64,000 nucleotides of DNA, from the NCBI RefSeq assembly GCF_001563225.1, contig NZ_CP014206.1, positions 1,426,001-1,490,000 of the forward strand, in the 5' to 3' direction. Both the position numbers and the translations under genes were made by a program. The notes beneath the pieces are model-generated. The model searched no databases and had not been told where the DNA came from. It saw only the letters and a program-made list of their open reading frames with translations. The DNA is from Pseudodesulfovibrio indicus (GTDB taxonomy: Bacteria > Desulfobacterota > Desulfovibrionia > Desulfovibrionales > Desulfovibrionaceae). Positions 46,975-57,242 of the stretch are shown here, in pieces. The stretch's first letter is position 1; the number at the start of each line of letters is the position of its first letter.

Positions 46975-48588
46975 CTACTTGCACAATTTCTCGGCCAGGG
47001 CCGCGCCCTGTTCGCCGCCTCCGGCCATGCGGGCCAGCTCGCATTTGATCTCGTCGCCTTCGAGCCGCTCGCAGCGGGTGTAGGTGACGTTGTCGATGAC
47101 TTCCTTCTTGATCAGGAAGTGGCGGTCCGCCTTGCGCGCCAGCTGCGGCCAGTGGGTGATGAGCAGCATCTGCTGGCGGTCTGCCAGGGCGCGCAGCTTG
47201 GCGCCCACGGAGTTGAGCGTCAGCCCGCCGATGCCCGCGTCCACCTCGTCGAAGATGAGCGAGGGCAGGGCGTCCTTGTCCACCTCGCCGTTGCCGCGCA
47301 TGGTCACCAGGGCGAGCAGGAAGCGCGAGAGCTCGCCGCCCGAGGCGATGCGGTCCAGGGGCTGGGCCGGCTGGCCGGGGTTCGGCACCCACATGAGCCG
47401 CCCGCGCATGTCCTCGCACCCGGGGTGGAGTTCGCGGGCGTCGAATTCGAAATGCACCTTCACGTGCTCGGAAAAGCCGAGGTCCGTGAGCTCGTCCACG
47501 ATGCGGATGGCCAGCTCGCCGGCCGCCTTCTTGCGCGCCTTGTTGAGCTTGTCCAGGGTCTCCCGGAGGGCGGAGGCGGCGGCGTCCTCCTCGCGGTTCA
47601 GGACCTTCATGTCCAGGGCACAGGCGTCCAGGAAGGAGAGGCTTTCGTCTATCTCCCGCTTCATGTCAACGATTTCGTCCAGGCCGCGCCGAAGTTTCCG
47701 CTTGAGCTTGGCCAGTTCGTAGAGCCGGGCCTCGATGTCGTCCAGGGACATGGAATCCTCGTCATCGAAGTCGCCGGGGCCGCGCCGCAGCCGGGAGTCC
47801 ATGTCGTGCAGCCGCATGCGCAGCTCCTCGATGGCCTCGCGGTCCTCGTCGAAGCCGGGAAAGAGCCGGGCGACGATCTCCATCTCGCGGTTGAGCAGGG
47901 TCATGGCGTCGAGCAGGCCGACCTCGCCGTGCAGGAGATTCAGGGCGTTCTGGAGGCATTCGCCCGCGCGTTCGCGGTCCTTGATGATCTTCTTGCGTTC
48001 CTCCAGCTCGTTTTCCTCGTCCGGCTGCGGGTCCACGGAGTCGATCTCCTTGCGCTGGTATTCCAGAAACTCCCGCTGCTTGTTGAGGTCGTCGAACTTC
48101 TCGGACAAGCGCTGCTTGCGCTCCAGCACGTCGTGCAGCACGGCCAGGCGGTCGTTGCGCTCGTCGAGCAGGGTCTGGTCCGGCAGGAAGGAGTCGAGGA
48201 TCTCGGACTGGAAGGCCGGGGAGAGGAGCTTCTGCTGGCCGTGCTGGGAGGTGTGGATGATCAGCCGGGTTCCCATGTCGCGGATGGTCGGCTGGGAGGA
48301 CAGGGCATCGTTGACGAACACCCGGCTGCGCCCGGTGTCGGCGGATAGCTCGCGGCGGATGACGGTCTCGCCCTCGGGCAGGACGAAGAGCGCCTCCACC
48401 GTGGCCTTTTCCGCGCCGGGCCGGACGAGCTTCTTGTCCATGCGCTCGCCCATGAGAAAGTCCACGGCGCGCATGATGAAGGACTTGCCCGCGCCGGTCT
48501 CGCCGGTCAGTGCGTTGAGGCCCGGAGAAAATTCCAGCTCCGCGTCCTCGATGAGAGCCAGGTTCCTGATGCGCAGCAGTTCGAGCAT
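46975..48588 (-). CDS. recN: DNA repair protein RecN
   Basis: 537 residues, near the usual 550. SMC-like ATPase: the Walker A GETGAGKSF is at about 29-38, then a long coiled coil (about 150-350) and a C-terminal half with SGGELSRFLLAL (signature motif) and PSLIFDEVDAGIGG (Walker B). It acts in double-strand break repair by tethering DNA ends. Confidence 0.96.
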   Translation of the reverse strand: MLELLRIRNLALIEDAELEFSPGLNALTGETGAGKSFIMRAVDFLMGERMDKKLVRPGAEKATVEALFVLPEGETVIRRELSADTGRSRVFVNDALSSQPTIRDMGTRLIIHTSQHGQQKLLSPAFQSEILDSFLPDQTLLDERNDRLAVLHDVLERKQRLSEKFDDLNKQREFLEYQRKEIDSVDPQPDEENELEERKKIIKDRERAGECLQNALNLLHGEVGLLDAMTLLNREMEIVARLFPGFDEDREAIEELRMRLHDMDSRLRRGPGDFDDEDSMSLDDIEARLYELAKLKRKLRRGLDEIVDMKREIDESLSFLDACALDMKVLNREEDAAASALRETLDKLNKARKKAAGELAIRIVDELTDLGFSEHVKVHFEFDARELHPGCEDMRGRLMWVPNPGQPAQPLDRIASGGELSRFLLALVTMRGNGEVDKDALPSLIFDEVDAGIGGLTLNSVGAKLRALADRQQMLLITHWPQLARKADRHFLIKKEVIDNVTYTRCERLEGDEIKCELARMAGGGEQGAALAEKLCK

Positions 48589-48878
48589 GTGGTGGCGCCT
48601 CCGGCCCCCTCGTCCCCTCTCCCGATTGTTCGTTTCCGTTTCGCGGAAAGGAGGGGACGGTCGTTCGTTACGGTATTCGGTGCGGGACAGGCCGGGAGCG
48701 AGGGGTTTCGCGTCCGGCGCGTCCGGATATTCAGATAACGATCGCCTTTATACACCAGAGCCGCGCGGCGGAAAAGGGGAACCTTCGAAGGGGAGGGGCT
48801 GGGGGCTCGATAATAATGTCCGGGTTCCCGGGCCGGGAGTAGACTTGCGGGGTGCGGGCCAAGCACGAGGAGTCGAGC

Positions 48879-51179
48879 ATGCTCGAATTGCAACGCATAC
48901 TGACGCGGCTGGGAATCGTCTCCAGGGTCATCTCCTGCGAGCTGGACAGGGTCAAGGACACCCTGCACTACCTCGCGTGCCACACCCTGGAGCTGTTCCA
49001 GATCACGCCGCGCGACCCTGCGGTCATCGACGCCTGGCTTGCGCGCGAGGGGTTCGCCGTGGGCGAGGACGGCTTCTTCCTGAGCCTGGACCGGCTGGAG
49101 GCCTTCCGCGCCGGGAAGCTGCCGGGCGGGATCATGAGCTACTCCTGGCCGCCGGACCGGGCGGACGACCCGGACGCCCGCTACCGCCTGTTCTGCCACC
49201 GCAACATGGGCGATCTGCTGCGGACCCTGCAGGAGCGGCTGCCCGGCACGGTCTGGGTCTACTACCAGGACGTCACCAATACCGCCCTGCAATATCCCTA
49301 CATCGATCAGATCACGGCCATCACGCCTGATTTCCAGTGGTCGGAGTACCACACCTGGCAATCGGTCTGCCCGGAGAACAACCCGGAGCGGCTGGTGCGC
49401 TGGTCGCCGCCGCACATCGACTACGCGGGCCAGGGGCTGATCATCGCCGCCTCCATCCCGGTCTACGAGGACGACGCGTTCATCGGGCTGTGGTCCATCG
49501 ATCTCAATGTGGACAGCCTGGTCCGCGCCTCGGTCCTGGCCCCGACGCGGCCGTCGCAGTTGACCTGCGTGGTGGGCGACGACGGCACGGTCATCGCCTC
49601 CAGCCGGGGCGTGATGGTGGACGATATGGGCAAGGGCGAGATGTCGGTCATTCCCTTCCGAAACATGCACCCGGCCTTCGCCGGGCTGGACCTTCGGGAG
49701 CTGCTGGAGCTGCGCCAGGGATGCCGTACCGTGCGGGCCAGGGACGACGATTTTCACGTCTGCTGGGTGGACCTGCACAGCATGGACTGGCTGTGCGTCA
49801 GCGTGCTGTGCCGCGACGACCTGCTGGACACGGCCAAGGAGCAGTTCCGCGAGGCGTTCAACAATCTCGGCCGGGGCCGCCCGGACTCCTGGGTGGGGGT
49901 CGAGGGGCTGCCGCCGGAGCTGCTGGACCTGGCCGAGGCGTACAACCGGATGGTCGAGAAGCTCAACCTGGCGCGCACGGACCTGTTGCGCCAGAAGACC
50001 GAGCTTTCCCGGCAAAAGGAGATGGCCGAGGCCGCCAGCGCCGCCAAGACGTTCTTCCTGGCCAACATGAGCCATGAGTTGCGCACGCCGCTGAACGGCA
50101 TCGTGGGCATGCACCGGCTGCTGCAGGAGACCGACCTCTCCGCCGAACAGACGGAGTACGTGGACCTGGCGGTGCAGTCCGTGCGCCGCCTGACCGACCT
50201 GCTCGGCGACATTCTCGACCTGACGCGCATCGAGTCCGGCAAGCTGGTCCTGTACAGCCACCCGTTCAGCCTGCGCGAGACCCTGGGGTTCGTGCACCAG
50301 CTCTTCGCGTCCTCCTGCCAGGAGAAGGGGATCGCCTGCGAGGCGTACGTGGACCCGGCGGTGGAGGACAATCTGGTGGGCGACCCGGTGCGTTTCCAGC
50401 AGGTGGTCAACAACCTGGTTGGCAATGCGGTCAAGTTCACCGACGCCGGGACCGTGTCCGTGGGGGCCTATCCTCTGCCTTGCGGGGAGGCGGGCCGCTG
50501 CCGGGTGCTCTTCGCCGTGGACGACACGGGCGTCGGCATGGACGAGGCGGACATGGAGCGGCTGTTCGAGCCGTTCATCCAGGCGGACAGCAGCTACGGC
50601 AAGCCGTTCCAGGGCGCGGGCCTGGGGTTGTCCATCGTCCGCAGGCTGGTGGGGCTGATGGGCGGAGAGGTGGACGCGGCCAGCGTTCCGGGCCGGGGGA
50701 CCTCCTTTCACTTTTGCCTGGAATTCGGGCTGTCGGACTACGCGGGCGCGGAGGTCGTGGAGACGGCCCCCGGCTGCCCAAGCAGGGAGCGCTGCGCCGT
50801 GCTGCTGGCCGAGGACGAGTCCGTCAACCGGGTGGCGATCACCAGCTACATGGAGAAGCTCGGCTTTGCCGCCGCGGGCGTGGCCAACGGGATCGAGGCC
50901 CTGCGCGCCCTGCGCGAGGGGGAGTACGGACTGGTGCTGATGGACATCCAGATGCCGTTCATGGACGGGGTCGAGGCCATGCGGGCCATCCGCATGGGCG
51001 AGGCCGGGGAGCGCAACCGGGATATCCCCATCGTGGCCCTGACCGCCTTTGCCATGGCCGGGGATCGGGAAAGCTTTCTTGAGGCCGGGGCCGACGAGTA
51101 CCTGCCCAAGCCCGTGGACCTGGACCGGCTGGCCGAGGTCGTCAACCTGCTGCTGGCGGGAAAGGCGCGGCGCGGTTAG
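48879..51179 (+). CDS. hybrid histidine kinase with soluble Cache-like N-terminus
   Basis: 766 residues. The N-terminal 350 residues form a Cache-like ligand-binding region ([32 protein letters not shown]), yet no membrane segment precedes or follows it, so it should be cytoplasmic. A coiled coil leads to HisKA ([18 protein letters not shown], about 395-460) and HATPase_c with [11 protein letters not shown] and [18 protein letters not shown] (about 500-620). A receiver domain (about 640-757) has [12 protein letters not shown] and the KP motif. ATG chosen for GAGGAG 6 bases upstream. Confidence 0.93.
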   Translation: MLELQRILTRLGIVSRVISCELDRVKDTLHYLACHTLELFQITPRDPAVIDAWLAREGFAVGEDGFFLSLDRLEAFRAGKLPGGIMSYSWPPDRADDPDARYRLFCHRNMGDLLRTLQERLPGTVWVYYQDVTNTALQYPYIDQITAITPDFQWSEYHTWQSVCPENNPERLVRWSPPHIDYAGQGLIIAASIPVYEDDAFIGLWSIDLNVDSLVRASVLAPTRPSQLTCVVGDDGTVIASSRGVMVDDMGKGEMSVIPFRNMHPAFAGLDLRELLELRQGCRTVRARDDDFHVCWVDLHSMDWLCVSVLCRDDLLDTAKEQFREAFNNLGRGRPDSWVGVEGLPPELLDLAEAYNRMVEKLNLARTDLLRQKTELSRQKEMAEAASAAKTFFLANMSHELRTPLNGIVGMHRLLQETDLSAEQTEYVDLAVQSVRRLTDLLGDILDLTRIESGKLVLYSHPFSLRETLGFVHQLFASSCQEKGIACEAYVDPAVEDNLVGDPVRFQQVVNNLVGNAVKFTDAGTVSVGAYPLPCGEAGRCRVLFAVDDTGVGMDEADMERLFEPFIQADSSYGKPFQGAGLGLSIVRRLVGLMGGEVDAASVPGRGTSFHFCLEFGLSDYAGAEVVETAPGCPSRERCAVLLAEDESVNRVAITSYMEKLGFAAAGVANGIEALRALREGEYGLVLMDIQMPFMDGVEAMRAIRMGEAGERNRDIPIVALTAFAMAGDRESFLEAGADEYLPKPVDLDRLAEVVNLLLAGKARRG

Positions 51180-51649
51180 GGGCGGGCCAGATCCTTGCCC
51201 AGGCGGCAGGTCATCTCGCCCGCGAGATAGGTGGTGGAGTCGTAGGTCCGCTCCACGACGAATCCCCTGGCGCGGTAGAAGGCCAGGGCATTCACGTTCT
51301 TCTCGAAACAATCCAGGACAAGCCGTTCGTGTCCCGCCTTCGCGGCCAGCTCCTCGGCGTGCGCGAGCAGGGCGGTGCCCACCCCGCAGCCCATGAAGTC
51401 CGGGGCGGCCCAGAGGTGGTCCACGTAGTCGCCCTTCAGGAGCATGACCCCGGCGGGCGTGCCGTCCACTTCGGCAATGAGGAAATTCGGGCCGTTCTCG
51501 CGGGCCACGGTGCCGGGCCGGTCCAGGTCCAGGATGCGCTGGAACCGGTCGGCGGGCAGGAAATGGGCGTAGCTCGCCAGCATGGAGCGGCGGATGATGT
51601 CTTCGATGAGCGGTTCTTCTCCGTCCAGGGACGGGCGCAGGACGATCAC
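51176..51649 (-). CDS. GNAT-family N-acetyltransferase
   Basis: 157 residues from a GTG that overlaps the permease stop as GTGA. Acetyl-CoA binding region: [24 protein letters not shown], then [19 protein letters not shown]. It also overlaps the end of the histidine kinase gene by 4 bases on the other strand. Target unknown. Confidence 0.88.
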   Translation of the reverse strand: MIVLRPSLDGEEPLIEDIIRRSMLASYAHFLPADRFQRILDLDRPGTVARENGPNFLIAEVDGTPAGVMLLKGDYVDHLWAAPDFMGCGVGTALLAHAEELAAKAGHERLVLDCFEKNVNALAFYRARGFVVERTYDSTTYLAGEMTCRLGKDLARP

Positions 51650-52488
51650 TGTTTGAGCCTCGGGTCGAGCAGGTCGCGCAGGGATTCGCCGAGCAGGTTG
51701 TAGCCGAGCACGGTGATCAGGATGGCCAAGCCGGGGAACACGGACAGCCACCAGGCGATGCCGAGCACCTCCTTGCCCTCCATGAGAATGTTGCCCCAGG
51801 AGGCGTCGGGCGGCTGCACGCCCAGGCCGAGGAAGGAGAGGGAGGACTCGGTCAGGATGGCCCCGGCCACGCCGAGCGTGGCGGAGACGAGCACCGGCCC
51901 AAGGGCGTTGGGCATGATGTGGCGGAACAGGATGCGGCCCGGCCCGGCTCCGGCGGCGCGGGCGGCCAGGACGTAGTCCCGCTCGCGGATGGACAGGGTC
52001 TCGGCGCGCACCAGGCGGGCCACGCCCATCCAGCCGGTCAGGCCGATGACGATCATGATGTTGGTCAGGCTCGGCTCCAGGAAGGCGATGACCGCCAGGA
52101 TCAGGAAGAAGGAAGGGAAGCAGAGCATGACGTCCACGCCGCGCATGATGATCTCGTCCACCAGCCTGCCGAAATAGCCGGAGATCAGTCCCAGGACCAC
52201 GCCGATGGAGGTGGCGATGCCCACGGCCACGAACCCGACCCACAGGGAGACGCGCCCGCCGTACAGGATGCGCGAGAAGATGTCGCGGCCCAGCGCGTCC
52301 GTGCCCATGAGGTGTACGGGGCCGGGCGGCAGGAGCAGGGCGTCCACGTTGATCAGGTTGGGGTCGAAGGGCGCGATGAGCGGGGCGAACACGGCCCCGA
52401 TGGACATGACGCCCACGATGAGCGCGCCGAGCACGAGCAGGGCGTGGCGTGCCCAGGGGGAAACCCGTTTCAGGGGGCGGCGCTTCAT
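51646..52488 (-). CDS. oligopeptide-type ABC permease (DppC-like)
   Basis: 280 residues, about six helices. The EAA-like loop AARAAGAGPGRILFRHIMPNALGPVLV and the HLMGTDALGRDIFSRILYGG motif identify a DppC/OppC permease. It partners the DppB-like protein encoded just upstream with an ATGA overlap. No binding protein or ATPase is visible in this window. Confidence 0.93.
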   Translation of the reverse strand: MKRRPLKRVSPWARHALLVLGALIVGVMSIGAVFAPLIAPFDPNLINVDALLLPPGPVHLMGTDALGRDIFSRILYGGRVSLWVGFVAVGIATSIGVVLGLISGYFGRLVDEIIMRGVDVMLCFPSFFLILAVIAFLEPSLTNIMIVIGLTGWMGVARLVRAETLSIRERDYVLAARAAGAGPGRILFRHIMPNALGPVLVSATLGVAGAILTESSLSFLGLGVQPPDASWGNILMEGKEVLGIAWWLSVFPGLAILITVLGYNLLGESLRDLLDPRLKQ

Positions 52489-53483
52489 CGGCCCCTCCCC
52501 TGGCCCACCCGGATGCGCGGATCGGCCAGCCCGTAGCCCACGTCGGCCAGCAGGTTGCCCGCCAGCGTCAAGACCGCGCCGAGGACCAGGCTGCCCATGA
52601 TCAGCGGATAGTCGCGGGCCATGACCGCCTGGTAGAAGAGCTGGCCCAGGCCGGGCAGGGCGAAGATGGATTCGATGATCACCGAGCCGCCGATGAGCGC
52701 CGGGACCGACAGGCCGAGGATGGTGATGACCGGCATGAGCGCGTTGCGGAGGGCATGCTTGAACAGCACCACCCGGCTGGACAGCCCCTTGGCGCGGGCG
52801 GTCATGATGTAGTCCTGGCGCAGGACCTCCAGCATGGAGGAGCGCATGAACCGGGACATGCCCGCCCAGGACCCGGAGGTGTAGATGAACACCGGCAGGA
52901 TCAGGTGCTTGGTCACGTCCCACCACTGCTCGGGCGCGGACATGGAGTCGAACCCCATGGAGGTCAGGCCGGAGATGGGCAGGATGGGCCAGCTGATGCC
53001 CAGCCAGAGCATGAGCAGCAGGGCCAGCCAGAAGCCGGGCATGGCGAAGCCTATGAACACGACGACCGTGGAGATTTTGTCGAAGGCCCCGCCGCGCCAC
53101 CAGGCCGCGGCCACGCCCACGGGCACGGCGATCAGCAGCGTCAGGATCAGGGAGGCCACGTTCATGCCGAAGGTCAGGGGCAGCCGCTCCTTGATCTTGT
53201 CCCACACGGGGCGGTGGTCGCCGGACATGGACTGGCCGAAGTCGAGGTGGACCAGCCGTTTCAGCCAGTTCCCGTACTGGACGTGCAGGGGCTGGTCGAG
53301 TCCGTAGAGCTGCTCCAGCTGCAGCCGCGCCTCCACCCCGGCCTCGGGGTTGAGGGTGGTCTGCAGGTCCGTGGGCGAGCCCGGGGCCAGATGGATGACC
53401 CAGAAGCTGATGACCGTGATTCCCAGAAACACCACGCCCACCCACAGGAGCTTGATCAAAATTTTCTTCAGAACCTGACCCAT
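52485..53483 (-). CDS. oligopeptide-type ABC permease (DppB-like)
   Basis: 332 residues. The EAA motif TARAKGLSSRVVLFKHALRNALMPV and ESIFALPGLGQLFYQAV identify a DppB/OppB permease. Six helices with a long periplasmic loop after TM1 carrying LDFGQSM. First visible gene of the transcript; the 136 bases upstream contain no gene, and tRNA-Ala follows on the other strand. Confidence 0.94.
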   Translation of the reverse strand: MGQVLKKILIKLLWVGVVFLGITVISFWVIHLAPGSPTDLQTTLNPEAGVEARLQLEQLYGLDQPLHVQYGNWLKRLVHLDFGQSMSGDHRPVWDKIKERLPLTFGMNVASLILTLLIAVPVGVAAAWWRGGAFDKISTVVVFIGFAMPGFWLALLLMLWLGISWPILPISGLTSMGFDSMSAPEQWWDVTKHLILPVFIYTSGSWAGMSRFMRSSMLEVLRQDYIMTARAKGLSSRVVLFKHALRNALMPVITILGLSVPALIGGSVIIESIFALPGLGQLFYQAVMARDYPLIMGSLVLGAVLTLAGNLLADVGYGLADPRIRVGQGRGR

Positions 53484-53619
53484 GGATTCTCCTAATGATT
53501 CCAACCGCCCTCATTTCTTACTGCAAGACCGCCCCCGAATCAATCAACAACACTCCCCCGCGATTTTCCGGTTGACAACCGTGCGCCCCTTGGCTAAACA
53601 CACCTCCACCCAACGACGT

Positions 53620-53695
<76 letters not shown>

Positions 53696-53703
53696 ATGAA
53701 TTT

Positions 53704-53736
53704 AAAGGCTTGGAAGTATGACTTCCAAGCCTTTTT
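53704..53736 (+). terminator. terminator of tRNA-Ala
   Basis: AAAGGCTTGGAAG / CTTCCAAGCCTTT stem around a 5-base loop, followed by T-rich sequence. Confidence 0.85.
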
Positions 53737-53835
53737 TCGTGGTATATGCCTTTTTGATGCGAGTGAACTCTACTTCTTCCGTTTGGGGGCGCGGTTACGG
53801 TATGGCCGGGTTTGCCGTTCTGATCGCTAGGAACA

Positions 53836-53897
53836 TTGTAAGCTGACATACAACTTGAGAAATTGGGCCACGTAAGTTGAGAAAGCTTACGTGGCCC
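53836..53897. repeat. possible prophage end with repeated TTGAGAAA and a hairpin
   Basis: TTGAGAAA occurs at 53855-53862 and 53877-53884, 22 bases apart, next to the sequence TGTAAGCTGACATACAAC. The second copy sits in the loop of a 12-bp hairpin (GGGCCACGTAAG, 53865-53897). Repeated transposase-like sites near a TG end would fit a Mu-like terminus, but this is not proven. Confidence 0.35.
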
Positions 53898-53947
53898 GTG
53901 TCTTTGGTTGGCACGTCGTCTGCTACGCGTGCGCGTGAGGGGGGCGT

Positions 53948-54685
53948 TTAGATCGTCCAGTTTGCGAGGGTGTTGAGGCGGGCGCAGGCGACGTCGAAGT
54001 ATACCTCGGAGAGTTCCACGCCGATGAACTTGCGGCCTGTTTCCAGGCAGGCCTGGGCCGTGGTGGCCGAGCCTGCAAAGGGGTCGAGGATGGTGCAGCC
54101 CTCCGGGCTGATCTGAAGCAGATCGCGGAGGAGCGGCACGGGCTTCTCGGTCAGGTGTTGGCGCTTGCCGCCGGAGACGATGGAGTGCCGGAAGACTCCG
54201 GGAAGACATCGTTCCGTGGCCGGTGCGAGTTTGCCCTTGCTGCCGATGAGGACGAACTCGCATTGCCGCTTGAATTCACCTTTGGCCGGTCGGGCCGTGG
54301 GCTTGTCCCAGACGACGATGTTCCGCCAGAGCCAGCCGCCCGCCTGGAGCGCGTCGGTCATGGCCGGGAGCTGCCGCCAGTCCGTGAACATCATGAGCGG
54401 CGCTCCGGGTTTCGCCACCCGGTAGGCCTCGGCGAGCCAGAGCGTGGCCCAGGTGATGAACGAACGCTGGTCCCGGTTGTCTCCGGGGAAGTCGGCGAAC
54501 TTCTTCAGGGCGTCGGAGCTTTGGTACTTCTTGGACGGGGCCTGCTGACGCTGGCCGACCGTCAGTCCGCCGCTGGAGTACGGCGGATCAGTCAATACCG
54601 CGTCGACACTCCCGTCGTCCATGTCCTTCAAGACGCTCAGGGCCTCGCCTTTGCACATCGTCGCATTGCCTATCTGTATCTTCAT
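53948..54685 (-). CDS. phage DNA methyltransferase (N4/N6 type)
   Basis: 245 residues. The catalytic motif DPPYSSGG lies near residue 33 and the SAM-binding motif DPFAGSATTAQACLETGRKFIGVE near 205, an arrangement of the beta class. It probably protects phage DNA from host restriction. Its start lies within the 3' end of the com-like gene, so translation may depend on that gene, as with Mu mom. Confidence 0.9.
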   Translation of the reverse strand: MKIQIGNATMCKGEALSVLKDMDDGSVDAVLTDPPYSSGGLTVGQRQQAPSKKYQSSDALKKFADFPGDNRDQRSFITWATLWLAEAYRVAKPGAPLMMFTDWRQLPAMTDALQAGGWLWRNIVVWDKPTARPAKGEFKRQCEFVLIGSKGKLAPATERCLPGVFRHSIVSGGKRQHLTEKPVPLLRDLLQISPEGCTILDPFAGSATTAQACLETGRKFIGVELSEVYFDVACARLNTLANWTI

Positions 54686-54842
54686 ACGAATCCTCTGTTG
54701 AGGCTCGCGGGCTTTCTGGGTCGACGCTCCTGGCGATCAGGTGGTTCATGGTGCCGCAACGCGGACACTTGATCTGGATTTCATACGCCTGCCCTTTGCC
54801 GAGCAGGCGATTGCAATTGCCACAACGGATTTCGTTTCTCAT
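54588..54842 (-). CDS. Com-like zinc-finger regulator
   Basis: 84 residues. MRNEIRCGNCNRLLGKG...IQIKCPRCGTMNHL has the two CxxC pairs of Mu Com, which binds mRNA and activates translation of mom. The last 32 codons overlap the methyltransferase start region in a different frame; typical Com proteins end near residue 60, so the tail may be variable. A translation activator for the methyltransferase is likely. Confidence 0.75.
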   Translation of the reverse strand: MRNEIRCGNCNRLLGKGQAYEIQIKCPRCGTMNHLIARSVDPESPRASTEDSYEDTDRQCDDVQRRGPERLEGHGRRECRRGID

Positions 54843-55068
54843 ATTGACTTAAATGGGTTGGCTCTGTGATACCCACCGCTGGAGCAGCAGATACTTGACG
54901 GGATGGTAGCCGCCACCCGTTGAGCTGTGGTGCGGTATGTCCGTACCGCGCCAGTGGGGGCGGCCACGCCCCCGCCTGTTCCTCTCGTAATGGCCCGCCG
55001 GATTCGTCCGGCGGGTCTTTGTCTTTCAGCGGCCTATTCGATTTTCAAAGAACGGAGCATCGGGGGTG

Positions 55069-55524
55069 TTATGCGGGTTCCTCGGGCCACTCCACGCTGA
55101 CGGGGAATCCGGGTTGCTCCGGCACATCTCGGAGAGCCTGCCGGTATGCCGTCCACGCGGCCTGGGTGTCGGCATCCAACGGACTGTCGGGCATCTGCGT
55201 CCAATCGCACGCGGCCAGCAGCCGATCCCGTTCATCACGAACGGCTGCCGCCAGGATGGGAGACGACTGGTCGACGATCCACGTCTTGCTTGCCGCATCC
55301 CACAACAGCCCGCGTGAGGACCTGTCGGGCGGGGTGTAGGTGATGGTTCCGTCCTCGGCCATCCGCGCACAACTCGGAGCCACGCACGACCAGTCGTCGC
55401 CGAACACCTCCAAGGCCACTTCACTATCGATTTCTACGCCGCCTTGTCTCACGCACATATCCGCATCAACGTCGTTATCCACGTTGAGGATGCCACCGCC
55501 AGAGAGTCGAAATACTCGTAACAT
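55069..55524 (-). CDS. phage tail fibre assembly-like protein
   Basis: 151 residues. The C-terminal region RDERDRLLAACDWTQMPDSP ... AWTAYRQALRDVPEQPGFP is the typical tail-fibre-assembly/APC motif. The N-terminal half is variable. It follows the fibre gene by 10 bases and probably helps fold the fibre. Confidence 0.82.
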   Translation of the reverse strand: MLRVFRLSGGGILNVDNDVDADMCVRQGGVEIDSEVALEVFGDDWSCVAPSCARMAEDGTITYTPPDRSSRGLLWDAASKTWIVDQSSPILAAAVRDERDRLLAACDWTQMPDSPLDADTQAAWTAYRQALRDVPEQPGFPVSVEWPEEPA

Positions 55525-55534
55525 CGCGCACCTC

Positions 55535-56587
55535 CTATGCGTTGTTCTGGAACGCCGTAACCACGGCCCCGCCGAGACGCTTCGTGATTTGAATTTCCAA
55601 CGTCGTGTCGCTCGGAATAATCACAGCGCAATTGCTATAACCAGCCCCCGTTGCAGCAAGGCCTAATCCCGAGACTCGGTTCAGCGAAGAGATGCTGGAC
55701 GAGATGGAACCGGATATCACCTTGAATTCAACATAGGCATCGGTGCCTTGATCCAGGGGGGCATGGGCAACCAGAAAAACGGGCCTTGCTACGGTAACCG
55801 TCAATGTCCAGGTACCGGTGGCAGTCCTGTTGCCGATGAACGGCGACTGCATGATTGCGTTGGGGGTCAGCCCCCGCAGCAAATTGGCGTCGACTCCGGT
55901 CACAGCCGAGCCGTCCCCGTCCGGGGCGAGCACGGAAACACCAATGTCAGAGGAATCGAGGTAGTCAATTTCAATCTGCGCCAAATCCTGGTCAAGAATC
56001 GACAGAGCGTCGGCAAGTCCTGTTACCGCACTCATGGGGTGAGCGTCGGCAGCATCACGAAAACTAAGGGAATTGTGTACCTTTTCGATGAGCGCCTGCC
56101 GGATGTCCGCGTGCGCTCCGGGATCGGTGTCGTGGGTGTCAATGGCTTCAGCCACGTGTACCTGGGAGGCGAGCACCTTGGTGGTGTCCACGGTGAGCGA
56201 GATGTTCTCCGTGTCCGAAAATGCCAGCGGGGCGGTGATGACCAACTCGACCTTGTCCGCCGCTTCGGGGGCCGGTTTCCAGGCTTCCGGGTAGGCGGCC
56301 ACCGCGATGAGGGTCTCTCCGGCGAAGATGCCGACCTCACGGATGTACCAGCCGCCCACGGTGATGGGTACATGGGCCACGAAGACCGCTTGCCCGGCCT
56401 CGTTGGCGGTGATGGATTGCAGATCGCCGCGCCACGTTTCGTTGGTCAACGATTCCCAGGCGTTGGTGGGGGAGACGGCAACGCCGTTTCCGTCGCCAAC
56501 GGCCATGTGCGTGCCCTGGAGCTTGATGCCGGTTGCTTCCGCCTCGGCATAGGCCTCGGCCCCGGCCTTTGTCAGTATGAGCGCCAT
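55535..56587 (-). CDS. phage tail-collar fibre protein (DUF3751-like)
   Basis: 350 residues. The N-terminal 150 residues match the tail-collar fibre family: LILTKAGAEAYAEAEATGIKL, MAVGDGNG, TITVGGWYIREVGIFAG type motif. The C-terminal part is variable and probably binds the host surface. ATG 56587 has GGAGGA upstream. Confidence 0.85.
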   Translation of the reverse strand: MALILTKAGAEAYAEAEATGIKLQGTHMAVGDGNGVAVSPTNAWESLTNETWRGDLQSITANEAGQAVFVAHVPITVGGWYIREVGIFAGETLIAVAAYPEAWKPAPEAADKVELVITAPLAFSDTENISLTVDTTKVLASQVHVAEAIDTHDTDPGAHADIRQALIEKVHNSLSFRDAADAHPMSAVTGLADALSILDQDLAQIEIDYLDSSDIGVSVLAPDGDGSAVTGVDANLLRGLTPNAIMQSPFIGNRTATGTWTLTVTVARPVFLVAHAPLDQGTDAYVEFKVISGSISSSISSLNRVSGLGLAATGAGYSNCAVIIPSDTTLEIQITKRLGGAVVTAFQNNA

Positions 56588-56597
56588 GATGATCCTC

Positions 56598-57242
56598 CTA
56601 GATGCTGATCCGGCCCACGGTGTGCAGATAGCCGCCGCCGTGAACGTGGGAGTCAAGGGTTATCGCGGTGACCGGTTGCGGGAGCAACTGGCTGTATTGC
56701 GTCGTGTAGATTATGCCGCCCGCGTGTGTTGCTCCCTGCACCGAGCTGGTTACGCATATACCGGCCAACTTGGAGCGGGCGGGCTTGGTCTCGTTGGCTA
56801 TCCAGCCGATATGTGGAAAATCATCGGCATGCAGGCCTGACTCGGGAATCGGCACCTGGGGTTTGAACTCGGCCCAACGTTCCGGGTCTTCCTGGCGGAC
56901 GTTGAGTATCTCGGTGTCCGGGTAGCCGAAGTGGGCGAGGATTTGCGGCATGCCGAGTTGGCCGCCGCCGAGACGGTGCCATGCGAAGGCGCGGATGCAG
57001 CGCTCCCGGTATCCCTCCTCGGACTCAGCCGGGTGCCGGGATATGCCGCGACTCTCGGCGTGCTTGACGATCATTCCGGCATCGCAGGTCCACGGGTTGA
57101 ACTGGTCGCGGAGCCAGATGATATCCTCCCGGACTTCGTCCATCGCCCTGGCGAGACCTTCCACCAGGGCGGCCAGGGGACCGACGCTGTGGATGAGCGG
57201 CCAGCGCAGGGTCTTGAAGAAGTACTCCTTGAAGATGGACAT
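56598..57242 (-). CDS. phage tail protein I (baseplate)
   Basis: 214 residues. FNPWTCDAGMIVKHAESRGISRHPAE and GYRERCIRAFAWHR are characteristic of the gpI family. It ends the baseplate wedge with gpJ. Its start overlaps the J stop by one base. Confidence 0.82.
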   Translation of the reverse strand: MSIFKEYFFKTLRWPLIHSVGPLAALVEGLARAMDEVREDIIWLRDQFNPWTCDAGMIVKHAESRGISRHPAESEEGYRERCIRAFAWHRLGGGQLGMPQILAHFGYPDTEILNVRQEDPERWAEFKPQVPIPESGLHADDFPHIGWIANETKPARSKLAGICVTSSVQGATHAGGIIYTTQYSQLLPQPVTAITLDSHVHGGGYLHTVGRISI

